64,000 nucleotides of DNA, taken from positions 2,974,001 to 3,038,000 of the forward strand of contig NZ_CP042345.1 of NCBI RefSeq assembly GCF_007954425.1. Direction: 5' to 3'. Positions 57,307 through 64,000 of this stretch are shown here, in pieces; position 1 is the first letter of the stretch; each line of letters opens with the position of its first letter. This DNA comes from Novosphingobium ginsenosidimutans. Lineage in GTDB: Bacteria > Pseudomonadota > Alphaproteobacteria > Sphingomonadales > Sphingomonadaceae. The notes below the pieces were generated by a model. That model was not told the DNA's origin, made no database searches, and worked only from the letters and a program-made list of their open reading frames with translations. The position numbers and the translations under genes were made by a program.

Positions 57307-57939
57307 GTGGCGGCCTATACCTTCTACACCAACCCGCGTTCGCGCGGGCTGATCGCCAGTTGGGCGCTGCACGAGGTCGGGGCTGACTTCGCAATGGTCC
57401 CGGTTGGTTGGAGGGAGAAGCCCCCCGCCCTGCTCGCCGCCAATCCGCTCGGCAAGGTCCCGACCCTGGTTCACCACGCGCCCGAAGGCGACCGCGTGGT
57501 GACCGAGGCGGCGGCGATCTGTTCCTACCTGGCCGAGGAGCACCCCGAGGCCGGCCTGCTCCCCAACCCGGCCGAGCGAGGCCATTATCACCGCTGGCTC
57601 TTCTTCGCCGCCGGGCCGCTGGAGCAGGCGCTGATGGCGAGAATGCTTGGCTGGGAACTGCCGGCGGAGCGCGAAGGCACTGCCGGGTTCGGCAGTTTCG
57701 ACCGGACCGTCGCCGCGCTGGACGTCCATCTGTCGCAGCATGACTTTGCCTGCGGGACACGCTTCACCATGGCCGACGTCTACCTCACCAGCCAGTTCGA
57801 CTGGGGCCTGAACCTGAAGCTGCTGCCCCGGCACGACGCCTTTCTGGCCTATGCCGAGCGGTGCCATGCCCGTCCGGCCTATCAGGCAGCCTTGGCAGCA
57901 GACCGCGAACTCTACCGCCAGACCAAGGCACAGGGCTGA
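57307..57939 (+). CDS. glutathione S-transferase family protein (second)
   Basis: A 210-residue GST starting at a GTG (57307), 3 nt after the previous gene. YTFYTNPRSRGLIASWALHE and KVPTLVHHAPEGDRVVTEA form the glutathione-binding domain; FTMADVYLTSQFDWGLNL is in the helical domain. It is clearly related to the third GST at 60332-60958 (shared TNPxSRGxIAxWALHE, FFAAGPxEQA and FTMADVY), so one arose by duplication. Both share the unusual SRG where many GSTs have SPxS. Confidence 0.92.
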   Translation: MAAYTFYTNPRSRGLIASWALHEVGADFAMVPVGWREKPPALLAANPLGKVPTLVHHAPEGDRVVTEAAAICSYLAEEHPEAGLLPNPAERGHYHRWLFFAAGPLEQALMARMLGWELPAEREGTAGFGSFDRTVAALDVHLSQHDFACGTRFTMADVYLTSQFDWGLNLKLLPRHDAFLAYAERCHARPAYQAALAADRELYRQTKAQG

Positions 57940-57992
57940 ACATCCGTCACTTGAACGCAAAGGCAAAGTGATCCACCGATTTAGTCTTGCGA

Positions 57993-58012
57993 CATACCAA
58001 CCGGTCGGTATG
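57993..58012. promoter_or_regulatory. palindromic operator upstream of the TetR gene
   Basis: CATACCAACCGGTCGGTATG is a 20-bp palindrome with one mismatched pair, centred at about 58002, ending 8 bp before the TetR start. Upstream is TTGCGA (57987-57992) and the 3' end of the palindrome overlaps TATGGC (58009-58014), a -35/-10 pair 16 bp apart. The geometry is typical of a TetR repressor controlling its own promoter. Confidence 0.8.
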
Positions 58013-58020
58013 GCTAAAGC

Positions 58021-58662
58021 ATGATTCCGAATCGCCCCTTCCGGCCTGCCCCGCAAACGGCGCGCGACAAGCTGCTGGAAGCAGGCGTGCGGGTGGTGCG
58101 CGAACAAGGCTTTGCCGCCACTTCGGTTGACGATCTGTGCCGTGCGGCAGGGGTCACGAAGGGCGCATTTTTCCACCACTTCGCCTCAAAGGAGGCGCTG
58201 GGTGTGGCGCTGGCGGCCTATTGGTCGACCAGTACGGGGGGCTTTTTCGCGGAGGCGCCCTATCACCATCACGCCCGCCCGATCGACCGCGTGCTTGGCT
58301 ATATCGACTTGCGCCTGGCGCTTATCGCCGGGCCGCCGGAAAGCTTCAGCTGCGTGGCGGGCACCATGCTGCAGGAAAGCTTCCGCACCAGCGACGCGAT
58401 CCGTGCGGCCTGCGAGGCGAGCATCATGGGCAACGCCATCGCGCTTGAGGGAGATATCGCAGCTGCCATGGCCGAAGCCGGCGTCACCGGCACGACTGCC
58501 GCCAGCCTCTCGCGCCATGTCCAGACCGTGATCCAGGGCGCCTTCATCCTGGCCAAGTCGCAAGCGCCCGATGCCGCGGCCGACCTGGCCCGAGAGGCAA
58601 TTGGCCACCTGCGCCGCTATTTCGAACTGCTGTTTAATGTCGGGGGCGATGAAGAGGAGTAG
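58021..58662 (+). CDS. TetR/AcrR family regulator
   Basis: A 213-residue repressor. The DNA-binding domain (about 14-60) holds ARDKLLEAGVRVVREQGFAA and VDDLCRAAGVTKGAFFHHFA. The C-terminal part has helices with SFSCVAGTMLQESFRTSD, and Cys in ESFSCVA that may sense electrophiles. It lies between the second GST and the first VOC gene in the same orientation, so it is well placed to control the downstream detoxification genes and, through the operator, itself. No ribosome-binding site precedes the ATG. Confidence 0.9.
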   Translation: MIPNRPFRPAPQTARDKLLEAGVRVVREQGFAATSVDDLCRAAGVTKGAFFHHFASKEALGVALAAYWSTSTGGFFAEAPYHHHARPIDRVLGYIDLRLALIAGPPESFSCVAGTMLQESFRTSDAIRAACEASIMGNAIALEGDIAAAMAEAGVTGTTAASLSRHVQTVIQGAFILAKSQAPDAAADLAREAIGHLRRYFELLFNVGGDEEE

Positions 58663-58667
58663 ATGCC

Positions 58668-59099
58668 ATGAGCCGAATGATTTTCGTCAACCTGCCGGTG
58701 GCCGACCTGCCCCACGCCACGCGGTTCTACACCGCGCTGGGCTTTGCCAATAACCCGCAATTCACTGACGAGACCGCCGCCTGCATGGTCTGGTCGGATG
58801 CCATTTACGTCATGCTGCTGACCCATCCGAAGTGGCAGGGCTTCACCACGCGGCCGATCTGCCCGCAGGGGTCGAGCGAGGTCTCGCTCGCTCTGGCGCT
58901 CGATGATCGCGCCGAGGTCGACAAGCTGGTGGAACTGGGCGCGGCCCATGGCGGAACAGCAGACGTGAACCCGCCGGAAGATCATGGCTTTATGTACCAA
59001 CGCACGATCCTCGATCCGGACGGCCATGTCTGGGAGCCGTTCTGGATGGACCCGGCCTTTGCCGGCGGCGAGGCCAAGACCGAGGAGGTGGGGCAATGA
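58668..59099 (+). CDS. VOC-family (glyoxalase-like) protein
   Basis: A 143-residue vicinal-oxygen-chelate protein. MIFVNLPVADLPHATRFYTA is the first beta-alpha-beta unit, YVMLLTHPKWQGFT follows, and YQRTILDPDGHVWEPFWMDP ends with a metal-ligand Glu. The family includes glyoxalases, dioxygenases and antibiotic-binding proteins. It follows the TetR gene by 5 nt and overlaps DUF1428 by 4 nt. Confidence 0.88.
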   Translation: MSRMIFVNLPVADLPHATRFYTALGFANNPQFTDETAACMVWSDAIYVMLLTHPKWQGFTTRPICPQGSSEVSLALALDDRAEVDKLVELGAAHGGTADVNPPEDHGFMYQRTILDPDGHVWEPFWMDPAFAGGEAKTEEVGQ

Positions 59100-59497
59100 C
59101 CTATGTCGACGGCTTCGTGATCGCCTGTCCGCGCGCCAATCGCGACAAGTTCATCGCCCATGCCCGGATGGGTGACGCGGTCTTTATCGAGATGGGCGCG
59201 CTGCGCGTGGTCGAATGCTGGGGCGACGATATTCAGCCCGGCCACACCACCGATTTCCGCATGGCGGTGAAAGCCGCGGACGATGAAGAGGTGCTGTTTT
59301 CCTGGATCGAGTGGCCTGACAAGGCCACCCGCGACTCCGCCATGGCCCGGATGACCGAGATGATGAACGATCCCTCGAAAGTCGATCCGCGCATGGATCC
59401 GGCGAAAAACCCCATGCCCTTCGATGGCAAGCGTCTGATCTTTGGCGGCTTCGCGCCGGTGGTGGAAATGCAGCAGGGAGATGGCACCAATGACTAA
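59096..59497 (+). CDS. DUF1428 family protein
   Basis: A 133-residue protein. MTYVDGFVIACPRANRDKFI is the ferredoxin-like start, and GALRVVECWGDDIQPG, FSWIEWPDKATRDSAM and DGKRLIFGGFAPVVEM are the DUF1428 blocks. The fold is a dimeric alpha/beta barrel (Dabb-like); function is unknown. It is coupled to the VOC genes on both sides (4 nt upstream; 8 nt downstream). Confidence 0.9.
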   Translation: MTYVDGFVIACPRANRDKFIAHARMGDAVFIEMGALRVVECWGDDIQPGHTTDFRMAVKAADDEEVLFSWIEWPDKATRDSAMARMTEMMNDPSKVDPRMDPAKNPMPFDGKRLIFGGFAPVVEMQQGDGTND

Positions 59498-60275
59498 GCT
59501 TCAAGGCAGCTGGGTCTGGTACGAACTGATGACGCCGGACCCGGCCGGAGCGAAGGCATTCTACGATGCCGTAATCGGCTGGGCGATGCAGCCGGGCACG
59601 CCGGAAACCGGCGACTATGGCTTTATCGCCAATGCCGATGGCGGGATGACTGGCGGCCTGCTCAAACTCTCGCAGGACATGACCGACCACGGCGCGCGGC
59701 CCTGCTGGCTGGGCTATATCGGGGTCGACGATGTCGATGCCAGCGTCGCGGCGATTGAGGCGGCTGGCGGCAAAAGCCTGATGCCCGCGCGCGACGTGCC
59801 GATGGCGGGACGGATCGCCATGGTCGCCGATGCTGATGGCGTGCCGTTCTATATCATGACGCCGACGCCGCCGCCCGGCGGCGGTGAAAGCACCTGCTTT
59901 TCGGCCATGCCGCACCCGGGTCGCTGCGGCTGGAACGAGCTTCTGGCCGGAAGCTTCGACGGCGCGGTATCCTTCTACACGGGCCAGTTCGGCTGGACCC
60001 TGCCCGATGCGATGGACATGGGCCCGATGGGCAAATACCAGTTCATCGCGCATGACGGCACGACTGTTGGCGCGATCATGGCCAAGCCCGATGCCGTCCC
60101 TGCCCCGCTCTGGTGTCACTACTTCTGGGTCGAATCCATCGCTGCCGCCAAGGAGCGGGTCACCGCCAACGGCGGCCATATCGTCAATGGTCCGCATGAG
60201 GTGCCCGGCCCGCTGTGGATCATCCAGGGCGTTGACCCGCAAGGCGCACTGTTCTCGCTGGTCGGGAACCCTTGA
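59490..60275 (+). CDS. two-domain VOC protein
   Basis: A 261-residue protein with two VOC repeats. The first opens with WVWYELMTPDPAGAKAFYDA and ends in FYIMTPTPPP; the second opens GRCGWNELLAGSFDGAVSFY and ends LWIIQGVDPQGALFSLVGN. Each has a conserved Glu. This matches the tandem glyoxalase/bleomycin-resistance type of protein. Its start overlaps the DUF1428 stop, so they are coupled. Confidence 0.9.
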   Translation: MTKLQGSWVWYELMTPDPAGAKAFYDAVIGWAMQPGTPETGDYGFIANADGGMTGGLLKLSQDMTDHGARPCWLGYIGVDDVDASVAAIEAAGGKSLMPARDVPMAGRIAMVADADGVPFYIMTPTPPPGGGESTCFSAMPHPGRCGWNELLAGSFDGAVSFYTGQFGWTLPDAMDMGPMGKYQFIAHDGTTVGAIMAKPDAVPAPLWCHYFWVESIAAAKERVTANGGHIVNGPHEVPGPLWIIQGVDPQGALFSLVGNP

Positions 60276-60331
60276 CCGAACGGCTCTGATCGCTATCGTT
60301 CTATTTTTGTTCTCACTGAGGGAAATCAGCC

Positions 60332-60958
60332 ATGGCCGCCTATACCTTCTTCACCAACCCGATGAGCCGCGGCCAGATCGCCCGTTGGGCATTGCATGAG
60401 GCGGGCGTCGATTACGACCAGGTGCTGGTAAGCTGGGATAGCAAGCCCCCCGCGCTCCTCGCCGCCAACCCGATGGCGAAGGTGCCGACGCTGATCCACC
60501 ACAGTGAGACGGGCAACAAGGTCATCACCGAATGCGCTGCGATCTGCGCCTACCTGGCCGAAGCGCAACCGGAGGCCGGACTTGGACCGTCGGCAGACGA
60601 GTCGGCGGATTATTTCCGCTGGCTGTTCTTCGCTGCAGGACCGGTCGAGCAAGCGATCATCACCCGCTCAATGGGCTGGGAACTGCCGGTTGAGCGCCAG
60701 GCGATGGCCGGCTGGGGCAGCTACGAACGCACCATTGCCGCGCTCGAAGGGCATTTCGAGGGGAACAATTACGTGTGCGGTGAGCGTTTCACCATGGCGG
60801 ACGTCTATGTTGGCAGCCAGGTCGACTGGGGCCTGACCTTCGGCTCGATTCCGCCGAACGAGGCCTTTGTCGCCTATGCCGAGCGGCTTCAGGCCCGCCC
60901 GGCCTACAAGGAAGCCAAAGGCATCGACAACGCGCTGATTGAGGAGAGCCGCAAATGA
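60332..60958 (+). CDS. glutathione S-transferase family protein (third)
   Basis: A 208-residue GST. YTFFTNPMSRGQIARWALHE, KVPTLIHHSETGNKVITECA and FTMADVYVGSQVDWGLTF place it with the second GST at 57307-57939, of which it is a diverged copy. Both keep the hydrophobic RWLFFAAGPxEQA. It starts 56 bp after the two-domain VOC gene and overlaps the next gene by 4 nt. Substrate specificity is not predictable. Confidence 0.92.
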   Translation: MAAYTFFTNPMSRGQIARWALHEAGVDYDQVLVSWDSKPPALLAANPMAKVPTLIHHSETGNKVITECAAICAYLAEAQPEAGLGPSADESADYFRWLFFAAGPVEQAIITRSMGWELPVERQAMAGWGSYERTIAALEGHFEGNNYVCGERFTMADVYVGSQVDWGLTFGSIPPNEAFVAYAERLQARPAYKEAKGIDNALIEESRK

Positions 60959-61431
60959 CCGATGTGACGATCTGCCTGTGGTACGATGGCACGGCAGAAG
61001 AGGCGGCGAACTTTTACGCCTCGGTCTTTCCGGACAGTTCGGTCAGCGCGGTTCACTACGCTCCGGCCGACTTCCCTTCGGGCAAAGCGGGCGATCCACT
61101 GACGGTCGAGTTCACCGTGCTCGGTGTGAAATGCCTGGGCCTCAATGGCGGGCCAATCTTCCCGCATACCGAGGCGTTCTCGTTCCAGGTTGCAACTGAC
61201 AGCCAGGAAGAGACCGACCGCTACTGGAACGCCATTGTCGGCAATGGCGGGGCCGAAAGTGCCTGCGGCTGGTGCAAGGACAAGTGGGGCCTCAACTGGC
61301 AGATCACCCCGCGCGTGCTGACCGAGGGCATGGCCGATCCCGATCCGGCTGTGCGCAGCCGGGTGTTCGAAGCGATGATGACAATGCACAAGATCGACCA
61401 TGCCGCGATCGAAGCGGCCCGCGCAGGTTGA
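60955..61431 (+). CDS. VOC-type protein, 3-dmu-9_3-mt/PhnB-like
   Basis: A 158-residue single-domain VOC protein. ICLWYDGTAEEAANFYASVF, then VKCLGLNGGPIFPHTEAFSF and a Cys-containing ESACGWCKDKWGLNWQITPR, match the PhnB/3-demethylubiquinone-methyltransferase-like branch (the family name is historical and does not prove ubiquinone synthesis). It overlaps the third GST by 4 nt. A role with thiol adducts is suggested by context only. Confidence 0.88.
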   Translation: MTDVTICLWYDGTAEEAANFYASVFPDSSVSAVHYAPADFPSGKAGDPLTVEFTVLGVKCLGLNGGPIFPHTEAFSFQVATDSQEETDRYWNAIVGNGGAESACGWCKDKWGLNWQITPRVLTEGMADPDPAVRSRVFEAMMTMHKIDHAAIEAARAG

Positions 61432-61435
61432 GCCG

Positions 61436-62089
61436 GTGCTGGCGCTCTACGGCCACCCCTTCTCTTCCTACACGTGGAAGGCGCTGATCGCCTTCTACGC
61501 CAACACCACACCTTTCGAATTCCGGATGCTCGATCCGAATCACCCAGAGCATGGCGCGGTGGTCGCCGCGGCAGGTCCGCTCGGCCAGTTCCCGGTGCTG
61601 TTGGACGGCGAGACGACGGTCTTCGAGGCGAGCTGCATTATCGAATACCTGCACCTCCATCATCCCGGCCGGGCCCCGCTATTGCCGGGTGACTCTGCGG
61701 CGGCGCTCGATCTGCGCATGCTCGACCGGGTGTTCGATCTGGCGGTGATGAGCCCGATGCAGGAGATCGTCGCAGAGCACATCCGTTCCCCCGGCATGCC
61801 CGACCCGGCCATCGAGGGCCGCGCCCGCGATAAGCTGGACCGCGCCTACCGCTGGCTCAACGCCTGGCTGGCCAAGGCCCCGCGCACTGGCGATGCGATC
61901 ACGTTGATAGAGTGCGCCGCCGCGCCCAGCCTGTTCTATGCCGATTGGGTTTACCCGATCCCGATGCAGTTCGATGCCCTGCGCCAGTGGCGCGCGCACC
62001 TGCTCAGTTTGCCGGCCGTTGCCCGCTGCGTCGATGAAGCGCGGCCCTATCGCCACTTTTTCCCGCTCGGCGCACCCAACCGCGATTAA
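61436..62089 (+). CDS. glutathione S-transferase family protein (fourth)
   Basis: A 217-residue GST starting from a GTG at 61436, 4 nt after the preceding stop. ALYGHPFSSYTWKALIAFYA and FPVLLDGETTVFEASCIIEY form the N-terminal domain; IECAAAPSLFYADWVYP marks the C-terminal half. It is less like the other three GSTs. An upstream start at 61400 would overlap the VOC gene by 32 nt. Confidence 0.9.
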   Translation: MLALYGHPFSSYTWKALIAFYANTTPFEFRMLDPNHPEHGAVVAAAGPLGQFPVLLDGETTVFEASCIIEYLHLHHPGRAPLLPGDSAAALDLRMLDRVFDLAVMSPMQEIVAEHIRSPGMPDPAIEGRARDKLDRAYRWLNAWLAKAPRTGDAITLIECAAAPSLFYADWVYPIPMQFDALRQWRAHLLSLPAVARCVDEARPYRHFFPLGAPNRD

Positions 62090-62103
62090 TCAGGACCTGC
62101 CCC

Positions 62104-62541
62104 ATGAACGAATTGTCCGTCACCCGTCTGATCGCCGCCCCGCCCGCAAAGGTCTGGGACGCACTCGTCAACCGCACCAATGAATGGTGGTGTCCGGTGC
62201 CCTGGCGCGCCGAAGTTGACTGGGGTGAGCGCCGCGCTGGCGCTGCCACCCATACCGTCATGTACGGCCCGGATGGCGAAGTGCACCAGCATCCTGGCCT
62301 GATCCTCGCCTGGGACGAGGGCCGCCGGGTCGCCTCAACGGATTCGATTGTTGGCGACCTTGAGCCCAACACGCCTTTCATGATCGGCATATGGGAGATC
62401 GCGCCAGAAGGCGACGGCACCCGCTATACCGCCCGCGCCCGCCACTGGAGCGTCGAGGCAATGGAACAGCACCGCGAGATGGGTTTCGAGCAAGGTTGGA
62501 ATGCCTGCACCGACCAGCTGCAGGCGCTCTGCGAGCGCTAG
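62104..62541 (+). CDS. SRPBCC/AHSA1 domain protein
   Basis: A 145-residue START-like protein. VTRLIAAPPAKVWDALVNRT is the usual first beta-strand and helix, EVHQHPGLILAWDEGRRVAS follows, and MEQHREMGFEQGWNACTDQL is the last helix. These proteins bind hydrophobic ligands and often occur beside VOC and DUF1428 genes. It is the last gene of the plus-strand block and converges on the J-domain gene 12 bp away. Confidence 0.88.
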   Translation: MNELSVTRLIAAPPAKVWDALVNRTNEWWCPVPWRAEVDWGERRAGAATHTVMYGPDGEVHQHPGLILAWDEGRRVASTDSIVGDLEPNTPFMIGIWEIAPEGDGTRYTARARHWSVEAMEQHREMGFEQGWNACTDQLQALCER

Positions 62542-62553
62542 GTACCGCAACTC

Positions 62554-63132
62554 TTACGCGAAGGCCACGGCCTTTCGGAGCAGCTGGTAAGCCTCGACCA
62601 CTTCCTGTAACCGCGCTTCGAAGCTGCGGTCGCCGCCATTGCGATCGGGGTGGTACTTGCGGACAAGCTGCGAATAGCGGCTGCGCAGGTCGCTGCGGCT
62701 CGCATCAAGCGCCAGGCCCAGCACATCGAGCGCGCGGCGCTCGTCCGGGGTTACCGCGCGGCCATCCTGCCGCTGGGCCGGTTTGCGCGCCCGCGCCCGG
62801 CCACTAATCGCTTCCAGCGGATCCTTGAAATCGGCCCAGCGCGGCGCCGAATCGATCCCGGCCGTGGGTGAGAAGGCGCGCGTCTCACGCTCCCAGCCGT
62901 GAATCGGGTTCTGCGCGCGCATGATCTCCTCAGGCGTCATCCCGGCGAACCAGTCATAGCCGGCGTTGAACGCGCGGACGTGATCAAGGCAGAACCAGCG
63001 ATAGTCACCCGGCCCGTCAAATCCGGGGCGGCGTTCACCGGGTGCGCGGAATTCCCCGGCTTCCCGGCATCCGGGAGCCATGCAGCGGCGTTGGGCACCC
63101 TGAACCCGGCCATGAAAACGATCGTGCTTCAC
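62554..63132 (-). CDS. J-domain protein
   Basis: A protein of about 192 residues. The N-terminal part has RCMAPGCREAGEFRAPGERR and GDYRWFCLDHVRAFNAGYDW, with four Cys and a His that may bind zinc. The J-domain is at the end, with YSQLVRKYHPDRNGGDRSFE, including the HPD motif that stimulates DnaK. A protein of this type usually lies beside bolA and cobS in alphaproteobacteria. The start is uncertain: a GTG at 63132 fits the family N-terminus, and a GTG at 63141 adds three residues. Confidence 0.88.
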   Translation of the reverse strand: MKHDRFHGRVQGAQRRCMAPGCREAGEFRAPGERRPGFDGPGDYRWFCLDHVRAFNAGYDWFAGMTPEEIMRAQNPIHGWERETRAFSPTAGIDSAPRWADFKDPLEAISGRARARKPAQRQDGRAVTPDERRALDVLGLALDASRSDLRSRYSQLVRKYHPDRNGGDRSFEARLQEVVEAYQLLRKAVAFA

Positions 63133-63170
63133 GGCTTCCACATGGCGATTGTTCGGCTAGAAGGGAAGCC

Positions 63171-63443
63171 ATGACCAGCCCCATTGCGACCGAAATCCAG
63201 GCACTGCTCACCGCTGCTTTTGCGCCAAGCCACCTCGCCGTGCTCAACGACTCGGCCAAGCATCATGGCCATATGGGTGATGACGGCTCGGGCGAATCGC
63301 ACTTTACGGTCGAGATCGAGAGCGCGGCCTTTGCCGGCGTTTCACGGCTGCAGCGCCAACGCATGGTCAATGCCGCGCTGGGCGACATCCCCGGCCAGCG
63401 GGTCCATGCACTGGCCATCAAAGCAAGGGCTCCCGGCGAATGA
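63171..63443 (+). CDS. bolA: BolA family protein
   Basis: A 90-residue protein. LAVLNDSAKHHGHMGDDGSG and ESHFTVEIESAAFAGVSRLQ, then RQRMVNAALGDIPGQRVHAL, are the BolA fold with the conserved His ligands. BolA proteins bind [2Fe-2S] clusters with monothiol glutaredoxins and act in iron regulation or as transcription modulators. AGAAGGGAAG lies just upstream of the ATG. It is divergent from the J-domain gene and overlaps the pirin gene by 4 nt. Confidence 0.93.
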   Translation: MTSPIATEIQALLTAAFAPSHLAVLNDSAKHHGHMGDDGSGESHFTVEIESAAFAGVSRLQRQRMVNAALGDIPGQRVHALAIKARAPGE

Positions 63444-64000
63444 CCATCCAGACCACGATCCAGCCGGTCACGCACGATCTTGGCGCCTTCCAGGTGCGCC
63501 GGGTGCTCCCCTCGCCCCGGCAGGTCATGGTCGGGCCGTTCGTTTTTGTTGACCAGTTCGGCCCTGCGATCCTTCCGCCCGGCACCGCGATGGACGTGCG
63601 CCCGCACCCGCATATCGGCATTGCCACGGTGACCTGGCTGTTCGAAGGCGCGATCGACCACCGCGACAGTCTGGGCACCTTCGCCACGATCCGCCCCGGC
63701 CAGGTCAACCTGATGACCGCGGGGCGCGGCATCGTCCATTCCGAACGCGGACTGCCGGCCGAGCGTGAGATCGCGAAGCCGATGTATGGAATGCAGACCT
63801 GGCTCGCCCTCCCCGATGGCAAGGAGGAGATCGACCCGGCCTTCGAAGCACAGACCGACTTGCCGCTGGTCGAAGATTCCTGCGTTTCCGCCCGGGTCAT
63901 CATGGGCAGCCTGTGGGGCCACACGGCCCGCACCACCCAGCATTCGGACACCATCTATGCCGAGATCGTCCTCGCCCCCGGCGGTGCGATCCCGATCGAC
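63440..64000 (+). CDS. pirin family protein, 3' end outside window
   Basis: 187 residues are visible before the right edge. The cupin domain has RRVLPSPRQVMVGPFVFVDQ, DVRPHPHIGIATVTWLFEGA and ATIRPGQVNLMTAGRGIVHS, where the His residues and a Glu would bind iron. Pirins act as quercetinases or as transcription cofactors. The ATG overlaps the bolA stop by 4 nt. The remaining C-terminal cupin lies outside the window. Confidence 0.93.
   Translation, partial: MTIQTTIQPVTHDLGAFQVRRVLPSPRQVMVGPFVFVDQFGPAILPPGTAMDVRPHPHIGIATVTWLFEGAIDHRDSLGTFATIRPGQVNLMTAGRGIVHSERGLPAEREIAKPMYGMQTWLALPDGKEEIDPAFEAQTDLPLVEDSCVSARVIMGSLWGHTARTTQHSDTIYAEIVLAPGGAIPID

Overview
The window is 64 kb of GC-rich chromosomal DNA from an alphaproteobacterium, most probably a member of the Sphingomonadales (Sphingomonadaceae or Erythrobacteraceae). 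The assignment rests on gene content and order: a CcrM-type GANTC methyltransferase beside rnhB, a ChvI/ChvG-HprK-RapZ-EIIA-HPr cluster divergent from pckA, split pntAA/pntAB/pntB beside a 40-residue aa3-oxidase subunit IV, a split gcvPA/gcvPB, and many small families common in sphingomonads (DUF6265, DUF1285, DUF885, ABA4-like). I see no rRNA or tRNA gene, insertion sequence, prophage or CRISPR array. Genes are packed tightly, often with 1-8 nt overlaps, and GTG or TTG starts are frequent. REGION 1-11.7 kb: a DUF418 membrane protein (cut by the window edge), a PhzF-like enzyme, a DUF6265 protein, a DMT exporter, an orphan CpaF secretion ATPase, an entericidin-like lipoprotein, a periplasmic protein with a TonB-C-like end, and the glycine cleavage operon gcvT-gcvH-gcvPA-gcvPB, which ends in an ABA4-like membrane gene and is headed by a tandem glycine riboswitch. 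REGION 11.7-21.2 kb (mostly minus strand): a NAD(P)-binding protein, dGTPase and an unusual Asp/Glu racemase form one coupled unit. A parallel beta-helix protein, a diheme c-type cytochrome and a membrane-anchored alpha/beta hydrolase form another. The proton-translocating transhydrogenase operon follows and carries an extra secreted gene. REGION 21.3-34.2 kb: a degenerate NtrC-like regulator; folP coupled to ccrM, with nine GANTC sites in the ccrM upstream region; rnhB; a PQQ-type sugar dehydrogenase; a GNAT/DUF1285/Nudix/CCA-transferase/aspartic-protease operon; parC; ferredoxin and cysteine desulfurase. REGION 34.3-51.2 kb: an alpha/beta hydrolase, DUF937 and DUF885 proteins, pckA, then the ChvI/ChvG two-component system with a regulatory PTS (HprK, RapZ, EIIA, HPr). 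Next come TrmH, a META lipoprotein, rmuC, def, recR, fmt, truA and an MDR oxidoreductase. REGION 51.2-64 kb: a large imperfect inverted repeat, a TolB-propeller/amidohydrolase fusion, a thioredoxin-like protein, cobS, then about 6 kb of plus-strand genes with four glutathione S-transferases, three VOC-type proteins, DUF1428, SRPBCC and a TetR regulator with its own palindromic operator. This block lies between cobS and the J-domain/bolA pair, genes that usually lie close together in alphaproteobacteria. The window ends inside a pirin gene. The most noteworthy items are the GANTC cluster before ccrM, the TetR-GST-VOC block, the regulator that has lost GAFTGA and both arginine-finger positions, and the beta-helix/diheme-cytochrome/hydrolase unit of unknown function.
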